Shown: in pieces, positions 56,064-64,000 of the stretch
Numbering within the stretch: position 1 is the stretch's first letter
Layout of the letters: every line of letters starts with the position of its first letter
Made by a program: the position numbers and the translations under genes
From: Furfurilactobacillus milii
GTDB lineage: Bacteria; Bacillota; Bacilli; Lactobacillales; Lactobacillaceae
Assembly (NCBI RefSeq): GCF_009864005.1
Contig: NZ_WEZQ01000027.1
Span: 1-64,000 of the forward strand
Reading direction: 5' to 3'
DNA length: 64,000 nucleotides
Notes under the pieces: generated by a model
What the model was told of the DNA's origin: nothing
Seen by the model: only the letters and a program-made list of their open reading frames with translations
Databases searched by the model: none

Positions 56064-56135
56064 TGTATCACAGGATGAAACCAGACTATCATAGGATAGT
56101 CACGCGCATTCCGTGGACATCTTCCACCTGATACA
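56064..56135 (-). promoter_or_regulatory. Branched RNA structure in rplK-rplA spacer
   Basis: An outer stem (TGTATCA...GG 56064-56074 with CCTGATACA 56127-56135) encloses two hairpins, GACTATC/GATAGTC (56084-56090 with 56095-56101) and GTGGA/TCCAC (56113-56117 with 56123-56127). An L1 binding site or RNase processing site is plausible. Not matched to a known family by eye. Confidence 0.55.
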
Positions 56136-56177
56136 TTCAGCTTTCACTGAGTATCCGTACTTGTCCGTTGTTTAGGC

Positions 56178-56603
56178 TTAGCCTTCTACAGTAAAGCCCA
56201 TGCTCCGAGCAGTACCTTCAACCATGCGCATTGCGGCTTCAACGTCGGCAGCGTTTAGATCTTGCATCTTAGTTGTGGCAATTTCCTTAACTTGATCCTT
56301 GGTTACCGTAGCAACCTTTTTCGTGTTAGGTTCGCCAGAACCATGTTCAACACCAGCAGCCTTCTTCAATAGAACAGAAGCTGGCGGGGTCTTTGTAACG
56401 AAGTCGAATGAACGATCCTCATATACAGTGATGACAACTGGAATCAACAAACCTGCTTGATCAGCAGTGCGGGCATTGAAGTCCTTTGTGAATCCCATGA
56501 TGTTAATCCCTGCTTGACCTAAAGCAGGACCAACCGGCGGAGCAGGTGTTGCTTTACCGGCAGGAATTTGTAACTTAACAACATTAGCCACTTTTTTAGC
56601 CAT
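56178..56603 (-). CDS. rplK: 50S ribosomal protein L11
   Basis: Forms the GTPase-associated centre and the thiostrepton target. The 141-residue protein has the N-terminal [27 protein letters not shown] proline-rich switch (shown here only by its key PPVGPALGQ) and the C-terminal RNA-binding domain ending [18 protein letters not shown] follows CAAGGAGGAATTAGAC. Confidence 0.97.
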   Translation of the reverse strand: MAKKVANVVKLQIPAGKATPAPPVGPALGQAGINIMGFTKDFNARTADQAGLLIPVVITVYEDRSFDFVTKTPPASVLLKKAAGVEHGSGEPNTKKVATVTKDQVKEIATTKMQDLNAADVEAAMRMVEGTARSMGFTVEG

Positions 56604-56684
56604 GTCTAATTCCTCCTTGAGTGTGGTAGTTGATGGCGCGTTAGAATTACGCCTCCCACGATATGCTTAAACGCATACCGTAGT

Positions 56685-56713
56685 AGTTTACCATGATGGC
56701 AAACGGCTGACAA
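56685..56713 (-). promoter_or_regulatory. rplKA promoter
   Basis: TTGTCA (56713-56708) and TAAACT (56690-56685) with a 17-bp spacer on the minus strand, next to the nusG stop codon. A hairpin (TATGCG...CGTGG area, 56650-56680) follows in the leader. Confidence 0.7.
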
Positions 56714-56716
56714 GTC

Positions 56717-57268
56717 CTACTGAATCTTTTCGACCTGATTGAATTCCAATTCAGCAGAAGTTTCACGACCAAACATTGTTACATTAACCTTCAACTTTTG
56801 TTTTTCGTTATCAACTTCGGTAACCTTACCGACCATGTCTGAAAAGGCACCATCAGTAATACGAACAGATTCGCCAACTTCGAGTTCAAAGTCGGCCTTG
56901 GCCTTCTTGTCTTCGCCCAAACGGTGAAGAATTAAATCGACTTCGTCAGGCAACAGTGGTGTTGGTTTAGAACCACCACCATGTGAGCCCACGAACCCGG
57001 TAACGTTCGGCGTGTTACGCACGATGTACCAAGCCTGATCAGTCATGATCATTTCAACAAGCACGTAGCCAGGAAAGTCGTTTTCGATGACCGTCTTTGC
57101 CTTACCATCTTTTACCTGTTGCGTTTCTTCTTCTGGCACAACCACCCGGAAGATGTAATCAGACATCCCCATTGATTGCGCACGTGATTCCAAGTTGTCC
57201 CGTACTTTGTTTTCATAACCTGAATACGTGTGTAACACATACCAAAGTTTTTCAGCCGTTTCAGCCAT
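56717..57268 (-). CDS. nusG: Transcription termination/antitermination factor NusG
   Basis: Binds RNA polymerase and couples transcription with translation or Rho. The 183-residue protein has the NGN domain (EKLWYVLHTYSGYENKV start, FPGYVLVEM) and a C-terminal KOW domain (VGESVRITDGAFSDMVGKV). The ATG follows AATGGAGGATTTAAAC; an earlier in-frame ATG within the Shine-Dalgarno region is rejected. Confidence 0.97.
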   Translation of the reverse strand: MAETAEKLWYVLHTYSGYENKVRDNLESRAQSMGMSDYIFRVVVPEEETQQVKDGKAKTVIENDFPGYVLVEMIMTDQAWYIVRNTPNVTGFVGSHGGGSKPTPLLPDEVDLILHRLGEDKKAKADFELEVGESVRITDGAFSDMVGKVTEVDNEKQKLKVNVTMFGRETSAELEFNQVEKIQ

Positions 57269-57305
57269 GTTTAAATCCTCCATTTTTTAAAACAGTGCAA
57301 AATAA

Positions 57306-57336
57306 AAAAAACTTCGACTTAGCCGACGAAGTTTTT
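57306..57336 (-). terminator. Terminator between secE and nusG
   Basis: AAAAACTTCG (57307-57316) pairs with CGAAGTTTTT (57327-57336); on the minus strand a T8 run follows. It stands 80 nt after secE and 38 nt before nusG, so nusG may rely partly on read-through or an internal promoter. Confidence 0.82.
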
Positions 57337-57416
57337 CGATTAAATGCATTATAACAAAAATTCCACTGTCTTGCTACTGTCAATCATTGTGCCGCCAGTA
57401 GCTACAAACGTTCGCA

Positions 57417-57593
57417 CTAGGCTAACCAAGTAATCAGGGCCTGTACGCCCCAGTCAATAAGTGCAAAAAATAACGCAAACGCCACCGAAACAGAAATAAC
57501 AATAGATGAATCTCGCCGATTTTCGCGAGCTGTTGGCCAGCGAACAATTTTCAACTCAGCAAATACGCTCTTTAAAAAACGCCACAAATGCAT
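57417..57593 (-). CDS. secE: Preprotein translocase subunit SecE
   Basis: Small membrane subunit clamping SecY. The 58-residue protein has a cytosolic amphipathic part (FLKSVFAELKIVRWPTARE, with the conserved WP and T) and one transmembrane helix (about 31-54). Start ATG follows AGGGAGGCATGAATC. Located between rpmG and nusG as in most Firmicutes. Partner SecA is encoded at 15-17 kb. Confidence 0.95.
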   Translation of the reverse strand: MHLWRFLKSVFAELKIVRWPTARENRRDSSIVISVSVAFALFFALIDWGVQALITWLA

Positions 57594-57606
57594 GATTCAT
57601 GCCTCC

Positions 57607-57756
57607 CTATTTTGTTTCTTGGTGCAGTGTGTATTGCCCACAGTGTTTACAAAACTTGTTTACCTCTAGTCGCTTTGTCCGACTAGGGTTCGCTGTGATG
57701 GTGTAGTTACGTGATCCGCATACTGAACATGCCAGTGCGACTTTTTTTGTGGCCAT
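57607..57756 (-). CDS. rpmG: 50S ribosomal protein L33 (four-cysteine form)
   Basis: The 49-residue protein starts [19 protein letters not shown] and has two zinc-binding pairs, CSVC and CKHC, so it is the zinc-dependent paralogue. Such forms are often paired with a zinc-free paralogue repressed by Zur; no Zur site was seen here. ATG follows CGGAGGTGCCAGTA. Stands 13 nt upstream of secE. Confidence 0.95.
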   Translation of the reverse strand: MATKKVALACSVCGSRNYTITANPSRTKRLEVNKFCKHCGQYTLHQETK

Positions 57757-57883
57757 TACTGGCACCTCCGAAATTTCTTAACAATTACGATTTCACGGCT
57801 ATTGACCACTTCAAATCACCAATATTTCTAGGCGAGCGTGAGCCAATAAACAGATAACAGCTTATCACGTCCAGACCCCCGTG

Positions 57884-58480
57884 TCAATTAGCGCCACTGG
57901 CTAACAGCACTGTCACCGCCTTTCCGTGACATCGATTGGCCGCATTGCGCACCTTTGTGTATGAACACTGAAAGTGAACTGCGATGTGCTCGATTGTCAG
58001 CCCGATGCTTAACCCCCACCAAACCTGTTGCTCGAATTCTGAGAACTGATCGCACAGATAAACGAGCCGATCTTGCAATTCCAAGCGAGTCAGTCCATCC
58101 GGCTCAATGCTAGACAAGTTGCAAACATGACTATCTGCCGATTGGGCCTCTATTGACTCACTAGCCTCCTCGTGAAGTCGTTTCTGTGCCTGTTGCCGAC
58201 GACGCAAATCGAAGCCGCGGTTGCGCACATTCAGTCGGTAGTACGTTGCAAACTCACCAACAGTCCGGCCACGATACCGTTTTAGTGTAGTCATTAACAC
58301 CATCCGACATTCTTGATGCCAATCATCACGTTCTAACAAGCGACCCTTGAAGTTTAACTCGCGAAACCATTTGTTAACCAAGGGCAAATAACGTTGAAAA
58401 AGACTGTCAAACGCCAGTTCATCTCCCGCAATTGCCGCTGTAATGACAACATCTTCTTCCTCACGACTCCAATAATTCAT
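57884..58480 (-). CDS. sigH: Sigma-70 family factor, SigH/ComX-like
   Basis: A 197-residue sigma factor. Region 2 spans about 5-85 (LAFDSLFQRYLPLVNKWFRELNFKGRLLERDDWHQEC region) and region 4 about 140-190 (FEQQVWWGLSIGLTIEHIAVHFQCSYTKVRNAANR). Placement before rpmG-secE-nusG matches sigH of Bacillus and the comX/sigH genes of lactobacilli, which drive competence genes such as comFA/comFC here. The start ATG is 31 codons into the longest frame; upstream sequence is AAAGTGGGGGTCATA. Whether it is active is unknown. Confidence 0.85.
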   Translation of the reverse strand: MNYWSREEEDVVITAAIAGDELAFDSLFQRYLPLVNKWFRELNFKGRLLERDDWHQECRMVLMTTLKRYRGRTVGEFATYYRLNVRNRGFDLRRRQQAQKRLHEEASESIEAQSADSHVCNLSSIEPDGLTRLELQDRLVYLCDQFSEFEQQVWWGLSIGLTIEHIAVHFQCSYTKVRNAANRCHGKAVTVLLASGAN

Positions 58481-58824
58481 TATGACCCCCACTTTCCTGC
58501 TTGAATACATAATGGTCCAGACCATTTTGCTTAGCAGAGCTACCTTAAGGCCACAACAGTCAATCAGCAACCAAACGAACGTTCGAAAAAGGCCACTTTG
58601 TTGTCAATTATTATGATATTCATTTGTTTGACCATAAATAAATGGCCATTTTTTAAAATTTACCAACACAAGCAGCGAATGTAAGCGATTATTATGCCAA
58701 ACTAAACCACAGAATTTAATAAATTGTTCGGTAGTAATGAAGGTACGAAAAAAGAGCCAATTTAAACGGCTCTTTTGTTTAAAAAATTTGCGATTATAAA
58801 AATTATTTTTCAAAATAATCGATT
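58481..58824. other. Intergenic region rlmB-sigH
   Basis: 344 nt between two minus-strand genes. It holds the rlmB terminator (58746-58775), a long-loop hairpin where GGCCAC (58586-58591 area) pairs with a TGGCCA motif near 58642 across an AT-rich loop with a TTGACA hexamer, and a CGAACGTTCG palindrome near 58573. No clear sigH promoter was resolved. Confidence 0.5.
58746..58775 (-). terminator. Terminator after rlmB
   Basis: AAGAGCC (58752-58758) pairs with GGCTCTT (58768-58774), with TTTTTTC following on the minus strand. Confidence 0.8.
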
Positions 58825-59700
58825 TTATAGTGGGTGACGAGAGTTGAATCCCGCGTATATCAGTAAAGAAGCTGCTACCGAAGCATTCAAACTTTGCACA
58901 TGACCGACCATTGGAATGGTCAGCATTTCGTCAACTGTCTTCTTCAATAGCGCCGAAATCCCCTTGCCTTCGTTACCAATAACTAACGCGGTTGGGCCGG
59001 TCGCATCCCACTGACGGAAGTCCTTGCCCTTCATATCGGTGCCAAAAATCCATAGACCACGATCCTTCAACTCCTTAACGGTCGCAACTAGATTTGTCAC
59101 CCGTGCAACTGGCACATGCTCAATGGCACCTGTAGACGTTTTCGCCACAACAGATGTTAGCCCAACAGCACGACGTTTAGGAATAATAACACCATGAACA
59201 CCCGCCGCATCAGCGGTCCGTAAAATCGAGCCCAAGTTGTGCGGATCTTCAATAGAATCCAAAATCAAGAAAAACGGTGCTTCCTGAGCCTGTTCGGCTT
59301 TAGCAAACAAATCATCAACGCTAGCGTAGGCAAACGGTGGAATGGCAAGGACAACCCCCTGATGGTTTTGACCATTTGTCATAAAGTCGAGTTTCTTTTT
59401 AGGAACGGTACTCATCACAAGATGTCGCCCTGTCGCCAACGATTCAATATTGCGAATTGCATCCGCACGCAAACCCTCTTGAATAAAGACTTTATTAATT
59501 TGTTGATTTGAAGCCAAGGCCGCCTCGACTGGGTGTCGGCCAATAATAAAGTCCGTCGATGAATCATCATTCTGATCCGACTTTTGCGTCACCTTAACAT
59601 CACGTTCTTTATGTTCGCCACTTTTGCGGCGTTGAGGACGCGACTTGTGGTCATTAAACCGATCATTATGTTGACCGTTTCGTTGTTGTTTTTCTGCCAT
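58825..59700 (-). CDS. rlmB: 23S rRNA (guanosine-2'-O)-methyltransferase RlmB-like
   Basis: SPOUT-family ribose methyltransferase, 291 residues. After a basic, disordered N-terminus (about 1-50, Lys/Arg/Asn/Gln-rich), the substrate-binding domain begins IIGRHPVEAALAS; the SPOUT knot contains LILDSIEDPHNLGSILRTADAAG, ALVIGNEGKGIS and IPMVGHVQSLNASVAASLL. The start is the ATG following GGAAGGATAGAAAT. It lies 4 nt downstream of mrnC. Confidence 0.94.
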   Translation of the reverse strand: MAEKQQRNGQHNDRFNDHKSRPQRRKSGEHKERDVKVTQKSDQNDDSSTDFIIGRHPVEAALASNQQINKVFIQEGLRADAIRNIESLATGRHLVMSTVPKKKLDFMTNGQNHQGVVLAIPPFAYASVDDLFAKAEQAQEAPFFLILDSIEDPHNLGSILRTADAAGVHGVIIPKRRAVGLTSVVAKTSTGAIEHVPVARVTNLVATVKELKDRGLWIFGTDMKGKDFRQWDATGPTALVIGNEGKGISALLKKTVDEMLTIPMVGHVQSLNASVAASLLIYAGFNSRHPL

Positions 59701-59704
59701 ATTT

Positions 59705-60115
59705 CTATCCTTCCGTTCTTCCCGACTCAACTTGATCAATGCACCACTGAGCTAACCAATCCGTGCGTTCCTGCTGAGCAGTGAGCTTAAGATAGCCAAA
59801 GATAGCTTCAAAACCAGTCGAAATTCGATACGTCACAATATTAGTATTCTTTGCACTGTGATGAGTGGTCGCGTTACGACCATGCTTAAACATTGTCGTT
59901 TCCTCTTCCGTTAATACCTCATCCGTTTGCATCAATTTGATCAATGCAGCTTGTGCCTTTGCCGAAACAAAGTGCGTTGCATGATGATGTAACTTTGTCG
60001 GCACCGTGTAACCTTGCTCAATCAAGTGTTGACGAATGTATACTTCATACACCGCATCACCTAAATAAGCTAATGTCATTCCATTTAATTCTCGATAATT
60101 AACTTCTTCAGTCAT
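59705..60115 (-). CDS. mrnC: Mini-ribonuclease 3
   Basis: RNase III-type nuclease without the dsRNA-binding domain; matures 23S rRNA. The 136-residue protein has the catalytic [14 protein letters not shown] motif and FKHGRNA with the second acidic/helix region. Start overlaps the cysS stop (ATGACTGA), so translation is coupled. The cysS-mrnC-rlmB order is standard. Confidence 0.94.
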   Translation of the reverse strand: MTEEVNYRELNGMTLAYLGDAVYEVYIRQHLIEQGYTVPTKLHHHATHFVSAKAQAALIKLMQTDEVLTEEETTMFKHGRNATTHHSAKNTNIVTYRISTGFEAIFGYLKLTAQQERTDWLAQWCIDQVESGRTEG

Positions 60116-61523
60116 TTGTTTCCTTCCGCCAACGTGTTCCTTGGGGAGTATCCTCAAGAATAATGCCGCGTGCTTTTAGTTCATCACGGATGTCATCACT
60201 ACGCTGGAAGTCCTTATTTTTTCGTGCAGCTAAACGTTCGTCAATCAATGCCTGAATTTCCTCATCGGCAGTATCTGCATCCGTAAGTTCAATCCCGAAC
60301 ACTGATAGTAGCGTCGACAATAACGTTTTAAGGTTAACGAGTGTCTTTTTAGCAACGGTACTTTCATTAAGGTAAACGTTGATTAACTTGGCTAATTCAT
60401 ACACGGCCGCGATTCCATTTTGAACGTTAAAATCGTCGTCCATTGCGTTTTCAAAAGCAACTTGCTGTTGTTTAGCTTGTGCTTCGATTGCTTCATCTTG
60501 ACCATCTTTGGCATCGCTCATTCGATAATTTAAATTATTAAATGTCGTTTGCAAACGAGCCAGGTTATTCTTGGCATCCTGTAAGTTACCGCTGGTGTAT
60601 TGGATTGGTCGCCGATACTGAGTTGTCGCCATAAAGAATCGAACGGCCTGCGGATCTTCACGTTGATTCATTTCACGTAAGGTCACAAAGTTTCCAAGTG
60701 ACTTACTCATTTTTTCGTTTTCATCACCAACAGTCACAAATCCATTGTGCATCCAGTAACGGGCAAACTTTTTTCCAGTGTGTGCCTCGCTTTGAGCAAT
60801 TTCATTGGTGTGATGGGGAAAAATTAAATCCTGGCCACCGCCATGGATATCAAACGTATCACCCAAATACTTGGTCGACATTACTGAACACTCGATATGC
60901 CAACCTGGCCGCCCCATGCCCCATGGTGATTGCCATGAAATTTCGCCTGGCTTAGCCGCTTTCCATAACGCGAAATCAATTGGATCCTCTTTTTTGGCAT
61001 TGTCACCGTCGTCAACACGGTCACTCGCGCCATTCTCTAAATCATCTAACGATTCATGAACGAGTTGGGTGTAATCAGGAAACTTACGTGCGCGATAGTA
61101 CACATCGCCAGCAGACTCGTAAGCAAACCCCTTATCTACCAGGTCTGCGACAAAATCAACAATGTCTGAAATATTTTCCGTCGCCCGTGGATTAACAGTT
61201 GCCCGCTCAACATTCAACGGCTTTGTGTCCTCAAAATAAGCATTGATGAAACGATTGCCCAATTCTGGCACGGTAATGCCTTCTTTGGCCGCTTCATTAA
61301 TCATCTTATCGTCCACATCTGTGAAGTTCGAAACATATTTCACTTGGTAACCCTTGTATTCAAAATATCGCCGAATGGTATCAAACGCGACAACCGAGCG
61401 TGCATTACCGATATGAATGTAGTTATACACGGTTGGACCACAGACGTACATATTGACCTGGCCTTTATGCAACGGAATAAAGTCTTCTTTTTGCCGCGTA
61501 AGTGTATTAAAAATCTGAATCAC
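60108..61523 (-). CDS. cysS: Cysteine-tRNA ligase
   Basis: Class Ia synthetase charging tRNA-Cys. The 471-residue protein has the zinc ligand region [18 protein letters not shown] (containing the HIGH-like HIGN), [21 protein letters not shown], and KMSKSLGNF. It follows gltX across a 623-nt gap with two structured elements; a TAAAAT -10-like box just before it (about 61561-61566) suggests its own promoter. No T-box leader was recognised. Confidence 0.96.
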   Translation of the reverse strand: MIQIFNTLTRQKEDFIPLHKGQVNMYVCGPTVYNYIHIGNARSVVAFDTIRRYFEYKGYQVKYVSNFTDVDDKMINEAAKEGITVPELGNRFINAYFEDTKPLNVERATVNPRATENISDIVDFVADLVDKGFAYESAGDVYYRARKFPDYTQLVHESLDDLENGASDRVDDGDNAKKEDPIDFALWKAAKPGEISWQSPWGMGRPGWHIECSVMSTKYLGDTFDIHGGGQDLIFPHHTNEIAQSEAHTGKKFARYWMHNGFVTVGDENEKMSKSLGNFVTLREMNQREDPQAVRFFMATTQYRRPIQYTSGNLQDAKNNLARLQTTFNNLNYRMSDAKDGQDEAIEAQAKQQQVAFENAMDDDFNVQNGIAAVYELAKLINVYLNESTVAKKTLVNLKTLLSTLLSVFGIELTDADTADEEIQALIDERLAARKNKDFQRSDDIRDELKARGIILEDTPQGTRWRKETND

Positions 61524-61635
61524 GGTAACGCTCCCCTTCTCGAAAGATTAAGTTATAGTGATTTTACCATAGTTTAGGCTATTAACGCGATTACGGTAAT
61601 TCACCGTGGTTAGCGTTTAATCTGTCCGTTCCGCT

Positions 61636-61797
61636 GACTGGAGACGCCGTTCCGTGTGGACCGGGTTCAACCCGCACAAAACGCGGTTTTTACCCTCGAT
61701 TATGAGCTGAAAACCACATCTCATAACTCGTCCCACACCACTAAATGGCCAACCCCATGCCATTAAGTGGTGTCGACACGGAACTATGTCTCCAGTC
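61636..61797 (-). repeat. Branched structured element, family C copy 2
   Basis: Outer stem: GACTGGAGAC (61636-61645) with GTCTCCAGTC (61788-61797), then a CTAT/GCCG internal loop and TTCCGTGT with ACACGGAA. Inside: a 15-bp hairpin with one mismatch (61735-61749 with 61759-61773), the CTCGTCC block (GGACGAG on the minus strand), a 7-bp hairpin (61700-61706 with 61720-61726), and GTAAAAACCGCG...CCCGGTCC. The order matches copies 1 and 3, and stems differ by compensatory changes. Confidence 0.82.
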
Positions 61798-61903
61798 ATC
61801 TTCACTCATATAACAGCATCACGTCAGCACTCATTTCAAAGCTATGCAAATCAACCAAGAAACACCGCATTCTGGCAAAAACTATGAATATTAGCCGGAG
61901 AGC

Positions 61904-62070
61904 GTCAACAGTGGAACCAAGCCGTGAAGGTGGTGTTAATTCGAACGCTTTTCTCGAATTTACAGCACGGACTGATGTCAAGACTCGGGGTTCCACGAGA
62001 CTTGACGGCGAGGTGAAAGACGGTGTGCTTCCGGCTTGAACCGGTCCCACGGCGGCGTTCCACTGTTGAC
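61904..62070 (+). repeat. Branched structured element, family C copy 3
   Basis: A perfect 14-bp outer stem (61904-61917 with 62057-62070), internal loop CAAG/CGGC, then CCGTG with CACGG; a 9-bp hairpin with one mismatch (61936-61944 with 61954-61962), GGACTGA, a 6-bp hairpin (61977-61982 with 62001-62006), GAGGTGAAAGAC and ACCGGTCCC. It is oriented opposite to copy 2 in the same gap, which fits a mobile origin. Confidence 0.82.
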
Positions 62071-62146
62071 AACCGTAGGCGAAGGAAAACACAAAAAAAT
62101 GCCACCATACGGCAAACTGCACGCATGATGACATATGAGTGGTGAA

Positions 62147-63634
62147 TTAAAGTGTTTCGATTGTGGCTTGAATATTCCGTAACGTTGCTTTACGACCCAA
62201 CAATTCCATTGATTCAGGTAATTGTGGTCCGTGCATTTCATGCGTAGCGGCAATTCGAAGTGGCATGTAAAGTGCACGCCCACGAATTTTAGTGTCCTTT
62301 TGAATTGACTTAATCGTCTTTTGAATTTGGTAAGCATCAAAGACTGGCAATTTTTCTGCCCGGTTAACAAATTCTGTCAACACTGTCTTCGCCGTTTCGG
62401 CGGCTAGTTCAGCTTTGGCTTCATCATTAATTTGAGCAGGTTCTTGGAAGAACACATCTTTACTCATCTCAACAATTTGAGCAGTGTATGACATTTGTTG
62501 TTTGTACAGGCTAACCAGCTTACGAACCCATTCCAAATGTAACTGGTTAGGATCCTTTTCAACTAAACCAGCGTTAATCAGTTCTTTCAAGCTGCTGTCG
62601 AAGATCTCGTCTTCTGGCGCTGCTTTTACATACTGGTTGTTGATCCATTCCAATTTCTTACCATCAAATTTGGCTGGTGATTTGGACAACCGTTTTTCGT
62701 CAAACATCTTAATCAGATCTTGACGAGAGAAGATTTCATCTTCACCAACTGGTGACCAACCCAATAAGGTGATGAAGTTCAACATGGCATCTGGTAAGTA
62801 GCCAAGCTCACGGTATTGTTCAATAAATTGAAGCACCGTTTCATCACGTTTGGACAGTTTCTTACCTGTTTCAGTGTTGATAATCAAAGTCATGTGACCA
62901 AAAATTGGTGCTTCCCAGCCAAAGGCTTCATAGATCATCAATTGCTTAGGTGTATTGGCGATGTGGTCATCCCCACGTAAGACGTGACTGATTTCCATCA
63001 TGTGGTCGTCGACAACAACAGCGAAGTTGTAAGTTGGCATGCCATCACGTTTTTGAATGACCCAGTCACCACCGATGGTATCTGAGTTAATCGAAATCTT
63101 GCCCTTAACAATATCATCCCAACCGTATTCGCGATTCTTAGGAACACGGAAACGAACAACAGGTTCCAAGCCAGCCGCTTCAGCTTTTGCTTGAGCAGCC
63201 TTAATTTCATCATCACTCATGCCTTCATATTCGTAAACATAGTGAGGTGCTTCTTTGTTAGCCTTTTGTTTTTCACGGTCAGCAGTTAGTTCAGCTTCCG
63301 TTCGGTAAGACTTGTAGGCCAAGCCACGATCCAATAAATCTTGAATCAGCTTAACATAGATATCCTTCCGCTCGGATTGACGATATGGACCGAAATCCCC
63401 GGGCTTGTCGGGACCTTCATCCCAGTCAATTCCCAACCATTTTAGATTGTCCAACTGACTTTTTTCACCGTCAGCCACGTTCCGTTTGGTATCCGTATCT
63501 TCAATCCGAATCACAAACGTTCCTTTATTGTGCCGCGCAAATAAATAGTTAAATAGCGCGGTACGGGCATTACCAATGTGCAAATGTCCAGTTGGTGACG
63601 GTGCGTAACGCACCCGAATTTTGTTCTTGGCCAA
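62147..63634 (-). CDS. gltX: Glutamate-tRNA ligase
   Basis: Charges tRNA-Glu and, in bacteria lacking GlnRS, tRNA-Gln as well. The 495-residue protein has [20 protein letters not shown] with the HIGH motif and the KLSKRDE (KMSKS) loop. The start is a TTG codon (63634-63632) preceded by AAAGAGGCGCTGATT; no ATG fits. The upstream gene is separated by a terminator. A weak hairpin with T7 at about 62091-62114 may end the transcript. Confidence 0.95.
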   Translation of the reverse strand: MAKNKIRVRYAPSPTGHLHIGNARTALFNYLFARHNKGTFVIRIEDTDTKRNVADGEKSQLDNLKWLGIDWDEGPDKPGDFGPYRQSERKDIYVKLIQDLLDRGLAYKSYRTEAELTADREKQKANKEAPHYVYEYEGMSDDEIKAAQAKAEAAGLEPVVRFRVPKNREYGWDDIVKGKISINSDTIGGDWVIQKRDGMPTYNFAVVVDDHMMEISHVLRGDDHIANTPKQLMIYEAFGWEAPIFGHMTLIINTETGKKLSKRDETVLQFIEQYRELGYLPDAMLNFITLLGWSPVGEDEIFSRQDLIKMFDEKRLSKSPAKFDGKKLEWINNQYVKAAPEDEIFDSSLKELINAGLVEKDPNQLHLEWVRKLVSLYKQQMSYTAQIVEMSKDVFFQEPAQINDEAKAELAAETAKTVLTEFVNRAEKLPVFDAYQIQKTIKSIQKDTKIRGRALYMPLRIAATHEMHGPQLPESMELLGRKATLRNIQATIETL

Positions 63635-63764
63635 AATCAGCGCCTCTTTCTATATAAAAAATTGATGTGTCTTAGGTTAATGTTACCGTTTTAGCATCAA
63701 ACTTTCAAATTCTTTCATTTTATGATGCTGCGCGAATGCCTTGCAGCGCGTATTTTGTTTGTCA

Positions 63765-63807
63765 AACTAAAAAAGTGACCTCACGTATTGAAACGCTTAG
63801 TCACTTT
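63765..63807 (-). terminator. Terminator upstream of gltX
   Basis: AAAGTGAC (63772-63779) pairs with GTCACTTT (63800-63807), with TTTTTTAG following on the minus strand. It ends the gene running in from the right edge. Confidence 0.8.
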
Positions 63808-63841
63808 CCTATTCACAGTCTAATTAACCGACAACCAGTAC

Positions 63842-64000
63842 CTAGTTTTTCCGTTTCTTAGCTGCTCTGTGATTCTTCTTAGCAGGTGTCTTAGTGCCGC
63901 GAACCGTTCGATCAACGGTGTTGTCGACGGCACTAGAACTGGCCGAAGCTTTTGCAGAATTGCTTGCGGCAGTCTGCGATTGTGTCGAACTACTCTCGCT
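63842..64000 (-). CDS. C-terminal end of a Ser/Lys-rich protein (partial)
   Basis: An open frame enters from the right edge and ends at TAG (63844-63842). The visible 52 residues are Ser/Ala/Thr-rich (SESSSTQSQTAASNSAKAS start) then strongly basic (TKTPAKKNHRAAKKRKN end). No domain can be assigned. In many Firmicutes yacL (PIN/TRAM) precedes gltX, but this tail does not resemble a typical YacL C-terminus. The gene identity needs the sequence to the right. Confidence 0.65.
   Translation of the reverse strand, partial: SESSSTQSQTAASNSAKASASSSAVDNTVDRTVRGTKTPAKKNHRAAKKRKN

Noticed and set aside
61524-61640. T-box leader upstream of cysS
   Set aside because: No AGGGTGGNACCGCG-type antiterminator or specifier arrangement was found near the cysS start; ACCGGTCCC in the repeats is not the T-box sequence.
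61969-62021. Hammerhead-like CTGATG ... GAAA pattern in family-C copy 3
   Set aside because: The other two copies do not have CTGATGA at that place (they have GGACGAG followed by a different hairpin), and no properly placed cleavage stem was found.
61767-62134. Open frames of 70-110 codons in the gltX-cysS gap
   Set aside because: They read through the stems of the two structured elements on either strand; composition and lack of ribosome binding sites argue against coding.

Overview
This 64 kb window is chromosomal DNA of a low-to-moderate GC Gram-positive bacterium of the Lactobacillaceae. The evidence is gene content and order typical of lactobacilli: trxB-galU-gpsA-lgt-hprK, pst-phoPR, prfB-secA-hpf-comF, groESL-rex, tsaB/rimI/tsaD, dnaX-ybaB-recR-tmk-darA-holB-yabA-rsmI, sigH-rpmG-secE-nusG-rplKA-rplJL and gltX-cysS-mrnC-rlmB. 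GGAGG ribosome binding sites, several GTG/TTG starts and a CIRCE operator fit this. I cannot fix the genus or species. No prophage, complete insertion sequence, CRISPR array, rRNA or tRNA gene was seen.

Layout. 1-6.2 kb (minus strand): envelope precursors and carbon regulation (pspC, yvlD-like, hprK, lgt, gpsA, galU, trxB). 6.2-13.6 kb: phosphate regulon, phoPR followed by pstS-C-A-B-B-phoU. 13.7-20.3 kb: prfB (programmed frameshift), secA, hpf, comFC/comFA. 20.3-25.5 kb: yigZ, a second pstS with its own Pho boxes, a KimA-like K+ transporter, and a GNAT protein. 25.5-31.2 kb: groESL, rex, ABC-F ATPase. 31.2-45.5 kb: t6A operon, galE, acyl-ACP thioesterase, rsmI, DNA replication clamp-loader and recombination genes, SRP RNA, tadA, methyltransferase. 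45.5-50.3 kb (plus strand): NrdR-controlled nrdH-nrdE-nrdF and a LOG protein. 50.4-54 kb: mprF and a Ser-rich membrane protein. 54-58.5 kb: ribosomal protein and transcription genes. 58.8-64 kb: rlmB, mrnC, cysS, gltX and the end of a Ser/Lys-rich protein.

How the genes work together. PhoPR appears to control two loci, because TTTACA-like boxes with 11-bp spacing precede both pstS genes. A c-di-AMP/potassium theme is suggested by darA and the KimA-like transporter. Translation quality control is dense: t6A, tadA, rsmI, rlmB, prfB, hpf and an ABC-F protein.

The most unusual material is intergenic. Three divergent copies of a branched, highly structured element (about 160-195 nt) keep the same junction and internal-loop sequences while their stems change in a compensatory way. 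A second family of structured repeats lies inside or just before co-directional transcription units, always in the sense orientation (four of four copies). A nested inverted repeat with a 21-bp perfect stem lies between yigZ and the second pstS, and a possible small RNA or attenuated leader lies upstream of the KimA-like gene.
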